A stretch of DNA of 64,000 nt from Cucumis sativus. Taxonomy: Eukaryota; Streptophyta; Magnoliopsida; Cucurbitales; Cucurbitaceae. The translations under genes were made by a program, and so were the position numbers. Shown here piece by piece: positions 13,535 through 24,382 of the stretch. The DNA lies in NCBI RefSeq assembly GCF_000004075.3, contig NC_026659.2:27732272-27796271 (forward strand), given 5' to 3'. Positions within the stretch are counted from its first letter, which is position 1; each line of letters begins with the position of its first letter. The notes under the pieces are model-generated. The model did no database searches. It was not told the DNA's origin and saw only the letters and a program-made list of their open reading frames with translations.

Positions 13535-13735
13535 AGACAAAAAAATTGTCAAAATATTTACAACACATAACAAAATTTTCAGATTCTATAAATGATAGAT
13601 ATTGATAGCTACTGATATGTTTCTATAAGCGACATTAATAGACCATGGTAGTCTATCAGTGACTATCATTCATAAAATACAAAATTTTTTTATAGATTAT
13701 AAATATTTTAATTTAATTTATTATTTTTTAAAATA
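13535..13735. repeat. MITE-like inverted-repeat element, copies B/C region
   Basis: This copy has the same arm signature: AAAATATTTACAACACATAAC on the left, and ATAGATTATAAATATTTT on the right. The central part is palindromic around ATAGACCATGGTAGTCTATC, so it could form a hairpin. A related, more diverged copy lies at about 13065-13255. Confidence 0.5.
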
Positions 13736-14089
13736 CCCAAAAATAAAATCGTTTTTGGAGTGAACCACATGTTTCTTAATATATCATTGTTTCATTGTAA
13801 AAACATTTTTTAGAAGTAGATCTAGAGGTAGAAATTAAAAATGAAATAAAGAGAGGTTGATAAGTGATGAGTCTATAAGTCATCTCCTTTTTGCCTAATC
13901 AATTATTCATTTTCACATTATTGTCTCTATAATTTGAGCCAAAGGTACCATATAATAAAAAGTCTTTTAGGCCCATTTATTATTTAACGTGTGAAATTAT
14001 TTCTTCTATTGGTTGAACTACAAATATTTATTATTCCAATGAAACTATGTTACCATAAAAACCATATACTAATAAAATTTATTCACTAT

Positions 14090-14275
14090 AAAACATAAGT
14101 TATAGCAAAATATAAGATCTATCACTAATATATCACATTAATAGACTTCTATCAGTGTCTCAATGTTTGTCACTGATACTTATAAACACCGATAAATCTA
14201 CCATTGTCTGTCAGTGTATCATTTATAGAATTTAATTTTTTTATTTTAATATTTTCAACGGTTTTTCTATTTATA
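14090..14275. repeat. MITE-like inverted-repeat element, copy D
   Basis: A TATAGCAAAATATAAGATC arm is followed by several ATAGAC/TGTCACTGATA segments in both orientations. The right arm is poorly preserved. It is assigned to the family by shared words only. Confidence 0.4.
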
Positions 14276-15775
14276 ATAGTTTTCCTTTTCATTATTAGTT
14301 AATAGCAGGAAATTAATATCAAGGCTCTAAAACTAGCATAGGTAAAGTAATATATAATATATGCATTGACAAAAAAAATCTATAGTCTGATTATGCTATC
14401 TCTATTGTATTGGGAAATTGAATTTTGTCTTTAATAATGTAAAAAACTATTTTGTTATTTGGTAAAAAAAAACTTTTTCATAATATGTGAAGTCTAGTGG
14501 ATCCAACTCGTGAATATTGATAAGATAAGTCCATGCTAATAATTAAACTATGATCATATTGAAAAAAAAATACAAATATCAATATGACAAATTGGAACTT
14601 AAAAAAGTTATTACCTTGAAAATGTATGGTAAAGTTTATATAAATGTGGTTGCTTGAAAATATTTATTAGCTTATAAATCAATTAATTATAATAGTAAAC
14701 TTAACAATAAATACTTATTCTCAATCTTAAAGTTAATGATAAGTGTTTGATTTTTTATTTTTAAATCCATGTTGTTATTGTTAATATATATATATATATA
14801 TAATCAGTCCAATTAAAATTGGAAAAGTAAATGATAAGTAGATTGGAGGGTAGCGTCGGTGGGTAATTGGGGTAAGCTTTGTTCTTTACTTCCCACTTTA
14901 AAATAACCCTTTTCAATACTTTGGAATAATATATATATATATATATATATAATAATTTAATTTCCGTTCACTCATTGTTCCATTCTTTCACGAGTAATTG
15001 TATCAGAATGACAAAAACATTTTTAAAAGAAGTTCATGACACATATTTTTGCATATTGCAAATATGACAAAATTAGTGATATTAGAGGATAATTTTAGGA
15101 CTATTATGACAAAATTTGTTATTTTTGCAATTTTAGAAAATGTAATGACATTAATCCTGTTATCATAATTTTTTTTTTCAAGGGTTTCTTATTTAATTTG
15201 TGTAAAAAATTCTAAATTATAATATATTTCCGATTAATAGCAAAATATTAAAGAGGAATTTACATAAATGGAAGAAAATATAAGATATTTACATCTTATA
15301 ACAAAAAACGATTGATACTTTGAGTTTAGGTTAAAATTTTGATTATCCATTTTAGGCTTGAATTAAAATTTTTGTATCATCCGTAAATAGTTTGTTAGTT
15401 ATTCTATTTTTAAAAACTTTCAAATATTAAAACTGTTTGTAAAATATATATAAAAAAATAAATGAACGGTATAAAGTTTTTTAATTCTGCTATGAAAAAG
15501 ACCCTGAAAAAACATCTACAAAACTTAGAAGATAATCACTGCAAAACAAAACTATTTAAAATAATTATCTAAAACAAGAAACCCTCAATTTATTTAGAAA
15601 GATTTATTTATTGATCTAACTATTATTTTTAAATTATTTAAAATGACAAAACTGATAAAAGTATTTATAAATACAATCAATTTTAGAATTCATGACTCTA
15701 TCCGAGTATTTATCGCAATCAGTTTTTAAACCAAATAACATGGTCGATGTAGTAAATGTTATAATCAACTCCGGC

Positions 15776-16296
15776 TAGGGGTATTCACGGTTTGGTTTCA
15801 ACCTAAAACCGAACCGAACCACAAAATGCAAAAAAAAGAAAAATCATATGAAACAGAATCGAACCTCACGTTTGTGTCAAACCGAAAATATATGCGATTC
15901 GGTTTCAGGTTCAATTTAAATTCAGAAGAATCTCAGATCACCAAAGCATCGAGCTTGAATTTTACTTTTCTATTTTAAATTTCTGACAATCTCGAACCAC
16001 CAAAACACCGAGTTCTATAAAATTTTCTTTTTTATTTTAGATATCAGTACATCTCAATCAACATATTTAACTATAGAAATAAAATATTCATGAGCATTTC
16101 TTTAAATTTCTTTATGTTTTTAAAATGAACAGATTCGTTTAGTTTTATAATTGGTTTAAAACATGAAACCGAACCAAATCGCTAATCGTATAAGAACCGG
16201 TTTCAATATAAGACAAACAACATGCAATCGATTTCGGTTCGGTCGGTTTAGTTTGTCAAATCGATTTGGTTTTCAAATATTTTATGAACACCTCTA
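15776..16296. repeat. MITE-like element with TAGGGGTATTCA / TGAACACCTCTA ends
   Basis: The two ends are imperfect inverted repeats. Just inside them are complementary ACCGAACCGAACC-type and GGTTCGGTCGGTTTAG-type runs. This is the layout of short non-autonomous hAT-like elements that are common in plants. I could not identify an 8-bp target-site duplication, and there is no transposase. Confidence 0.55.
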
Positions 16297-16562
16297 ACCC
16301 CAACCATGAATATTGAGTATAAATCGATGATCAATTGATCAATTTAAATCAGTTTAAACCTTTAAAACTTTTTAAAAATATAATCGGTTTGTATTTTTCT
16401 TGACACAAATTAAATTAGTCGATTGATTCGATTTTTCTTTTATAATTTTTCTAAAATTTAATATCCACATAAACGGTTTATTAAAAAATTTAATCAAATT
16501 AGACCTCAAACATCTTTGTCTGCATCCTCCTTCCGATTATCAGCACTTATTCTCCCGCCCTC

Positions 16563-16570
16563 TATATAAA
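16563..16570 (+). promoter_or_regulatory. TATA box of the pectinesterase gene
   Basis: TATATAAA lies 49 bases before the ATG, followed by a CT-rich short leader. Position and context fit a plant core promoter with a transcription start near 16595. Confidence 0.75.
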
Positions 16571-16618
16571 CCCTCTCTCCTTCTTCACTCACTGAGTCAC
16601 TCCCGAGTTTACAAAATC

Positions 16619-19600
16619 ATGAACTCACTTCCATTCATTTTCCTTCTCCTTCTCTCTCTCAACTTCGCCGGAGCTTCCGTTTCTCCTCCGCCTTCTACCG
16701 CCCTCTGTAAATCCACTCTCTACCCTAAGCTCTGCCGCTCCATTCTCTCCACTATCCGCTTCTCCCCTTCCGATCCATACGGCTACGGCAAATTTTCCGT
16801 CAAGCAATGTATCAAACAAGCGACCAAAATGTCGACAGTAATCGGCGACTATCTCAACCGAGGACGCGATTCGAGGCTGAATCGGCCAGAGGCCGGCGCT
16901 CTGAGTGACTGCAGAGACCTCTCCGATTTGAATGTGGAATTTCTTCGGTCGATTGAGAGGGTACTGGAAGCGGCAGAGGGAGTCGATGAGGAGCTGGTGG
17001 AGCGCGTTGAGAGTATTTTGAGCGCGATCGTGACGAACGGCCAGACTTGCATCGACGGATTGGTGGAATCGAGGAGTAGTCTGGGAAATGCGCTATCGGG
17101 GCCGCTTTTGAGCGCTGGAGAGCTGTACAGTGTGTCGTTGGGATTGGTTTCGAACGCGATGTCGCGGAGGTGGAAGAAGCGTAGGGAGAAGGGAGGCGGA
17201 AACGGAGGAGTTCCGGGGGGTGGACGGAGCAGAGAGCCATTGGACACGCTGATCAAGGTACGATTGATTGAATAACGAGTTGCTGTTGCTGTTTGGTTTC
17301 TGTTTGTCTGTTCGTTCGGTTACACGAAACATTGCATTTGCTTTATTCTATGCATTAAATAATTGGGAAAAAAAGAAATATTTTGTTTGGACCTAAGCCA
17401 CTAATTTAGACTTTTATTTAAAAAATAAATTAGTGATACATATATTAGTTGCAGTTTTGTTGCCATTAAACTTTAGATAGTTTGAGCACAAAATAATTAA
17501 AATGATTTTTAAATATAACAAAATAAACAATAATATTTATAAAATATATCAAGATGTCACGATTTATTGGATGACATAATACATAAATATAATGTTTTGC
17601 TACATTTATAAATATTTTTTGAATTTTTTGTTTGATGTTCATTTTTAAAAAAATTATACAATATTTAAATTTATATAATTTTATATATTTGAGTATTCAA
17701 ATATTATTATTTAAGAATCTAATTTTTACAAACTATGTAAGTTTTTGGGTCAAATTTCATAAATAAAGTTTAAAATTACTATGCTACTTGTGAGATTATT
17801 ATTTATTAGTTTGTATTATTCTATTTTCAAATGAGGACTTGTTACACAAAATTATAAGTTTACCATTTTATCGACAATTTTTTTTTGAATTTAACTTAAA
17901 ATTTTAAGTTGTCTTAGGTTAATTTTTTTGAATTTGCTAAATACTCATTAGAGGTTAAATTTGAAATTCAAAACTCTAGAGTTAATTGTTAAACCTTCAA
18001 AGTTAAATTTAGCAAGAATTATTTTTAACTTTCAATATTATATTTAATATATTTTTTTATGAAAAATTATTATGAATAACATTTTACAAAAATATATAAA
18101 AAAAAACTTAAATGAATTAAATAGTTACAAAAATATATATAAAAAACTTAATTAAATTAAATAGAGTTTAATGAGTATACTGTAATTTATAATTAGTTTG
18201 AATATTTTACTATTACTCTATATTTTAATGTTAAGAAATACAATCTTCAACTTTTAGTTTCATCAACTAGGTTTGATTCGTGAAAAAAATTGTTGTGTTT
18301 AAAGATTGAGATAGTTGCAAATTTAGTAATTAGATTTAAAATAATTAAGTATATAACAACATTTTAAAAAATTTGCAAATATAGTAAAATTTGTCAAATT
18401 CTATCAACGATACAAATCTATTAGTAATAGTTTTGCTATATTTGTAATTTATTTAAAATTTTGTTGTATTCTTAATTATTGTTGAAATGATTATCAATTG
18501 TAATTTCCGATTAAGATTTATTAATTCCAAATCATGTTTAAAAATCTATAAAATATGTATTTATTGAATATTAATTAAAATTTATCCGTTTTATTTTATT
18601 TATATATATACAATGAATCAAAATATTTATAAAATATAATAAAATAATTTTAGATTTTATAAGTAATAACGTTTCCATAAAAATGGATAGAATTTAAAAT
18701 TTTATTAGATATGATAGTTTGTTAATCTTGCCTTGTTAAATATCCTTCAACCAATATAATTTAGATGTGGAGATATTTTTATTTTTATTATTATTATTAT
18801 TATTTTATTTTGAGAAGATGTAGAGGGAAATTATGGCAAGTGGGGTGGAGTATAATATAAAATAAAAAATTACGAACAAATTTAAGGTTATCGGCATTTA
18901 ATTAATCCCGATCACTTGTTAATTGGAATATTAGGATAAATAAAGATGGGAAAGTTCCTGTAGACTGCAGAGGCATCTGCGCAACCCTATCCTTAATACT
19001 ACAAATCCCAATTTAAAAAAGATAAATACTCTTTATTTTTATTTTTTTAAAAGAATATTAATTTTTGTTTATAATTAAACTACGTTGAATAAGTTCATAA
19101 GATTCTTGTTAATGGTATCACGAGAGAGATTTTAGTGGGGAAGGCAGAGTAGGATTCCCATAGAGAATTTATCAAATGCATGTTATATATTGAAATGTGT
19201 GGATTCTCTTCCCAATTCTATATTACCTTATTCTAATTACTTTATTCCTACTAATTTTAATATGTTTTTATATATATATATATATATATTATTTGCTTTT
19301 ACTAGATATATTTTTTGAGTTCATGGATGAACTTATAAACTTTTTTAATTATTATTTATGTTTTAATATGTTGTTGGCTGTACACTTGAGCATAATAGTT
19401 GGTTGGAGATAAGAGAGGTTGGGTTGAGGTTGGTTTGAAAAAATTCAATTTGACAATATTCTAAAAATATTTTAAAGGTTTAAATGGACTCAAACTGACC
19501 GATTGTCCAACCAATATTCGATTTGTACTTCTTCGTAGTTAAAGTTGGTTTGAATATTTACTAAACTACTAGTGTCGGATTAGTGTCGATATGGTTGGAA

Positions 19601-21800
19601 CCAACCAACCGATACTCACCTCTATTGAATTTTTGTAATATCAATAGTTAGTAGAATTGATATAAGTTTATAGACTATATACTTTAACGTTTGAACAAAA
19701 AATTCTCTAGTACAACAATCGTGGGGATGGAGATCAAACCTTCTGCTTCCAAAATGAAAAGTTATGTCAATTAATAGCTGAGTAAGTTGACTTTGGTGTT
19801 TGAGTCTGACCAAATATTATTCTTTGACAATTTGAGTTTACCGAGCGATAAATTTTCTTCTATTAAACCGACACTTAAAAGGTATTTTTGATAAAATTTT
19901 AACTCGTATATGGTTTTTTGTTTTTACTTTTGAAGTACAAATTTCTTTGTTTTGCTATTCACTTATGGTATGCACGGAGAATGATTCCTAATTTCTTCTT
20001 TGGTGAGCCGGTCACAATTTTTTTAGTATGAACTAATTACTGATTTTAGAGTTGATTTCAATTAATTTTTTTCTGATGAACTTAGTTTAAGATACAATTA
20101 TCTTAAAAGTTAAAGTTGAATCAGGGACTACACAAAATGGAACCATGCAACAACCAATCCACAAAGTGCTTAGGAAGGCAGCGTTTGTTAACTGATTTAG
20201 GCAGCACAGGAATTTTGATAAACAACACTGTGGTTGTTAGCTCAACTGGTGCTGACAACTTCACATCAATTGGAGATGCAATTGCATTTGCTCCCAACAA
20301 TTCAATGCCTCAAGATGGCTACTTTGTTATCTATGTCAAGGAAGGATACTATGAAGAATATGTCGTCGTCCCCAAATTCAAAACCAATATAATGCTCATC
20401 GGAGATGGCATTAACCGAACCATCATCACTGGGAACCACAACGTCGTTGATGGTTGGACAACTTATAATTCTTCTACCTTCAGTAAGTAATCACAAATTC
20501 AATAATACTCGTTTAATCTTGATTTCACTCACTTTTCTTTTTTCTAAAGAGACATAAAAGTCATCTCTTCACAAACTTTGCTCTTAGTTCTTCCAAACGT
20601 TACAATATTAATATTACTCTTGAAGTAGAATTCTGTAGAAATTTTGGAGGAAAATTTGGAATTGAAACGATGTGCAGATGCCTATAACGATATGATAGTG
20701 TCAATTTTTATTCTAATTGCTCACTGCTACATTGTTTCAAGTTCCAATTTTCATCCAACATTCTAATGGATTTCAACTTCAATAATACTTTTGAAATATT
20801 TGTGAAATGTCAAGGGATTTCATCCATTCGAAATCCCTTGACTTTATTTTTCTCTCAAAAGTTACAAACTTACCTTTGATATAGTGTTCTGTCTGAACTT
20901 TAAGATAAAAACGAAGACTTAAAAGCAAAAATTTCTATTAGAAAACGATATGCATATGATCTAACACAGTATGACGGTCTCTCAATTTCTATTCAACATT
21001 CTAACAAGTTTCTACTCCAATTCTATTTCGAAAGGTTTATAAGCAAAGTTGAAACGTATTTTTGTAGGTGTTTAAATATTTGTAACATATATTTTGCAGC
21101 TGTTTGTGGGGATGGATTTGTTGCAATAGATGTGACATTCAGGAACACAGCAGGACCCGAAAAGCACCAAGCAGTAGCATTAAGAAACAGTGCAGATCTC
21201 TCAACATTCTACCGCTGTAGTTTCGAAGGATATCAAGACACTCTTTATGTACATTCCCTAAGACAATTCTATAGGGAATGTGATATTTATGGAACTGTAG
21301 ACTTCATTTTTGGCAATGCAGCTGCAGTTTTCCAGCAATGCAATCTCTATGCAAGAAAGCCACTCCCCAACCAAAAAAACGCATTCACCGCACAGGGTCG
21401 AACCGATCCGAACCAAAACACAGGCATCTCAATCCACAACTGCACCATCAAGGCTGCACCCGACTGGGTGATGGATTCGAATACGACAACGACAAACTAT
21501 CTCGGTCGGCCATGGAAGCAGTACTCTAGGACGGTGTATATGCAATCTTATATTGGGGATTTGATAAGCCCAGTGGGGTGGTTGGAATGGAATGGAACAG
21601 TTGGATTGGAGACATTGTACTATGGAGAGTATGAGAATTATGGACCTGGAGCTAATACAAGTTTGAGAGTGAATTGGCCTGGATTTAGCTTGTTGAATGT
21701 TACACAAGCTATGAATTTTACTGTCTATAATTTCACCATGGGAGATACTTGGTTGCCTTATACTGATATTCCTTTCTCTGGAGGTTTGCTAATCAAGTAA
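16619..21800 (+). CDS. Pectinesterase with N-terminal inhibitor domain (PMEI-PME)
   Basis: Exons are 16619-17257, 20125-20482 and 21100-21800 (565 aa); the introns are 2.87 kb and 0.62 kb. Residues 1-20 are a signal peptide. A PMEI domain (about 25-180) shows the paired cysteines C30 and C39. A basic linker (RRWKKRR) and an RQRLL motif at the domain junction resemble the known pro-region processing site. The catalytic PME domain carries GYYEE, Q356 (QAVAL), Q378 and D379 (GYQDTLY), D400 (DFIFGNA) and R469 (LGRPWK). These are all the residues required in characterised plant PMEs, so the enzyme looks active. Family knowledge: it de-esterifies cell-wall homogalacturonan in the apoplast, and the pro-domain is cleaved before export. 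It resembles Arabidopsis group PME7/20/41; the exact orthologue is not determined. Intron 1 holds a MITE-like and a tRNA-like insertion. Confidence 0.95.
18350..18475. repeat. Diverged MITE-like inverted repeat in pectinesterase intron 1
   Basis: A TTTGCAAATATAGTAAAATT arm and a TTTTGCTATATTTGTAATTT arm face each other around short ATCTATTAGTAATAG segments. It belongs by sequence words to the same dispersed family as the copy at 57930. Confidence 0.4.
19381..19624. repeat. MITE-like element in pectinesterase intron 1
   Basis: The ends TACACTTGAGCATAATAG…GGTTGG and CCAACCGATACTCACCTCTA are imperfect inverted repeats, and the interior has further GGTTGG/CCAACC pairs. The element is about 244 bp with no coding capacity. 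It resembles the element at 59427-59665 in its TGAG/CTCA-type termini. Confidence 0.45.
19715..19792 (-). repeat. tRNA-like (SINE-like) fragment in pectinesterase intron 1
   Basis: On the minus strand an ACTCAGCTATTAATTGACAT A-box region (19771-19789) is followed by AGGTTTGATCTCC (near 19729-19741), a B-box-like motif. The order and spacing are tRNA-like. Confidence 0.4.
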
Positions 21801-22754
21801 ATTTCTGTCTCTTTCAAGCTTTTTGATAATTTATCTTGAGAGAAATATATGTTCTTGGTTGCTTTAGTGTATTAATGGTTACTATGAAATCAAGATAAAC
21901 CTATAAATAACAAGCTGGCTGCCGAAGGAAGTTTGGCTTGGTTTTATTGATATGATCTCTAAGTATAGAGGTTGCATGTTTGATCTCTTATTTTGTATTT
22001 CCTGTACTAAGAAAAAAAAAACTCAAACTACTTGATAGAGTTTACTTGGTAATCATTTTGTTTTTTTTTGTTTTATTAAATTTATTTTCTTTCAAATTTT
22101 ATTAATTTTCTTTTTTTCAAATTTTATCCTGATTTAGATTGTCTTATTAATATCATAATTAAACTCTTAACTAAATTGTATTTTTTTAATTTTAAAAATG
22201 AGACATTTTTAAAAATAGCAAAATAAAAAATTTTGAATTATATCACCGATAGTTTTTTATTATTATAGCATATCAAAGATTAAATGATTATCAAGAATTT
22301 GAAGCCTACTGTCTGAAAAAGTTTTCCTATTAAAAAATTAGCAATGAAAACATTAGTGAAAAATAGATAAGAATTCAAAAAAATTTAAAATGAAATTAAG
22401 GTGAATTAATTAAAATACTATCAATTAGTAAAAGAATTTTATATTAAAGATAACAAAACCAGACATTTTTTTATAAACGAAAATTAAAATCATTTAAAAA
22501 TTATCAATTTTATAGTTGATTTTTTTTGGTTATATTCTATCGATAGATTCAATTTCTTTAAAATAAAAAAATAATATATTAATTAACTAATTAACTTTAC
22601 ATATTTTTAATGAAACAAAATGGATGATTATATATATGTTTGAAATTCCATTCGATTTAAGTTCACAATTATAGATAAATAAGAACTATTTTTAGATATA
22701 GCAAGAATGAACTAACTTGTTTATTATCAAATGTGTATTTGTAATTATTTTCGA
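21801..22754. other. Intergenic between convergent pectinesterase and RTM2-like genes
   Basis: This is the 3' flank of both neighbours. It contains a tRNA-like fragment near 21930-21992 and a partial MITE-like arm near 22200-22275. The rest is AT-rich, with no gene seen. Confidence 0.5.
21930..21992 (+). repeat. tRNA-like (SINE-like) fragment
   Basis: TTGGCTTGGTTTTATTGATA followed by GAGGTTGCATGTTTGATCTC gives degenerate A and B boxes on the plus strand. It is probably a decayed SINE head. Confidence 0.3.
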
Positions 22755-23499
22755 TCATTTTGTTAATTTAAATAATTTTCCACTTAGCTTCGTTACTTCT
22801 TGAACTAAGAAAAGATATATGAAATATGCCGCCACGGCTATCACAACTGCCGCCGCTAGACTTACCATTGCCGGTACCGACATCCTTCCAACACTTGTCG
22901 TTCTCGGATATGGAGTCCCGGTGCCGATCTTCGCGGTTTCTTCGTTTTTAATCTTACCCACATCCTCTGTCTTCGAATCCTTCATCTTTTCTACTTTTTT
23001 GTTTTCAATTTCCTTCTCTGGGCTACTAATTTTCTGATCCAGTGCCGAGATTTCTTCTCTCCCCTTTTCTAGGGTTAATTGCTCGTTTTGTTTGGGCCGC
23101 GGAGGCGCCGGCACCGGTCCGTTGGTTTGTTTGATCATTCTAATGAAGAGAACTCCCTTCTTTAATTGAACAGAAATTTTGTTGATTACGCAAATTTCAG
23201 GAATTGGGAAAGTTTCATCAAATCGGAACCATCGATTGTCCCCCGCCAGCCGTTCTCCGGTGACCTTCATCATTCGTTTCCCTTCTTCAACCCTAACCGT
23301 AACTTGCTGCCTCTTGAATTCTAAAAACCAAAAAAATAAAAACGATCAGATGAGAATCAAAAAACAAAAAAGAAAGAAGGGGAGAATTTGAACCAGGAAG
23401 TTGGAGGCGAAGAATGTAGGCTTCGTTTTCATCTCTTTTTTCAACATTGGGAGTGAAGGGAACCCGGAGTCCGGAGGTCTCTGGCCTTGCCGTTGCCAT
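22755..23499 (-). CDS. RTM2-like protein: alpha-crystallin (Hsp20) domain with C-terminal membrane anchor, copy 1
   Basis: Exons on the minus strand are 23499-23394 and 23320-22755 (223 aa, phase-1 intron of 73 bp). The N-terminal part (FTPNVEKRDENEAYILRLQLPEF… to GVLFIRM) is an Hsp20/alpha-crystallin-like beta-sandwich of roughly residues 15-95. A charged Lys/Glu-rich linker follows, then one hydrophobic segment (SLAAAVVIAVAAYFIYLFLV) close to the C-terminus. This architecture, small heat-shock domain plus tail anchor, is that of Arabidopsis RTM2 and its relatives. RTM2 blocks long-distance movement of potyviruses in phloem; whether this copy does so is unknown. A longer paralogue lies directly upstream in the same orientation. 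Confidence 0.85.
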
Positions 23500-23564
23500 T
23501 CTGGTCGCCGGAAAAAATGGCGGGTTGTGATGGGTAAAGTCGTTAAGAATGAGGGCGCTTGGGT

Positions 23565-23576
23565 GGTATTTAAATG
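23565..23576 (-). promoter_or_regulatory. TATA-like element of RTM2-like copy 1
   Basis: On the minus strand CATTTAAATACC lies about 70 bases before the ATG. A similar ATAAATACC lies before the paralogue, so both copies may share a core promoter. Confidence 0.45.
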
Positions 23577-24382
23577 TTTTGAAAATCGTCTCTTGAAAGT
23601 GCGTTTACCGTTATTTTTTTTTTATTATTACAACGGGGAATGGAATATTAAATCTAAAGATACGCTATCTTTTCCTTTTAATTATTTGGAAGCTATGGTT
23701 GCGAATTCAAAGATAAAGTAAATGAGCATGTGGATTTCGTTATACTTGATTCTCTATATTCTTATTCTTATTTTCGTTGCATAAACTATAAAGGTAGTTT
23801 TGTGAATCATAAATTAACTATGATTCTTTACTAGATTCTACTATTCGATTTGAATCTATTTGTTTATGAGTTATTCTCCTCACGTTTTTAAGGAGAAAAA
23901 AACTATAATCTCATAAACCGTTCAATAGTTATGTGATTATCATTTGATAGTTTTAACCGTTTGATATCACTAGTTTTGTCATATTCGTAATATAAAAGAA
24001 AAATAGATGTGATGAGTTACATTTTTCTAAATGTTTTTTCACTTGATGCAATTTTCTTTTATCAATATTATTATAAAGGTTAAAATTGGTAAAAATATTT
24101 ACAAAATATAGTAAATTTTGATGTTCTATTGTAAACATTAATAATTATGGATAGAACATAAAATTTTAGTGTATTTTGTAAATATTTTGTATATTTTAGA
24201 ATGTAAATATTATAAACATTAATAATTATTGATATAAGATAAAATTTTATTTGAGTGTATTTTGTAAATATTTTGAATTATTTTGTATATTTTAGAATGT
24301 AAAGGAAGATTAGAAAATTATTTAAGGCTTCGTTTATTATTTTTAACGATATAAATAAGAGAAACCATTGCGAATTTCAGCT
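23577..24382. other. Spacer between tandem RTM2-like genes
   Basis: AT-rich promoter region of copy 1 and 3' flank of copy 2. It carries two short near-repeats of an ATTTTGTAAATATTTTG arm around 24165-24290, related to the dispersed MITE-like family. No gene seen. Confidence 0.5.

Larger units (their letters stand above)
10433..16618. other. Intergenic, repeat-rich, no gene recognised
   Basis: This 6.2 kb between the WRI1-like and pectinesterase genes contains no conserved protein. It carries at least four copies of a MITE-like inverted-repeat family (about 11922-12082, 13065-13255, 13535-13735 and 14090-14275), two TA microsatellites (near 14780-14802 and 14928-14953), and a 521-bp element with imperfect terminal inverted repeats at 15776-16296. 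The last 60 bases are the pectinesterase core promoter and leader. Confidence 0.6.

Noticed and set aside
16849-17332. Minus-strand open frames opposite pectinesterase exon 1
   Set aside because: Shadow frames of a GC-richer coding exon; no conserved domain and no promoter.
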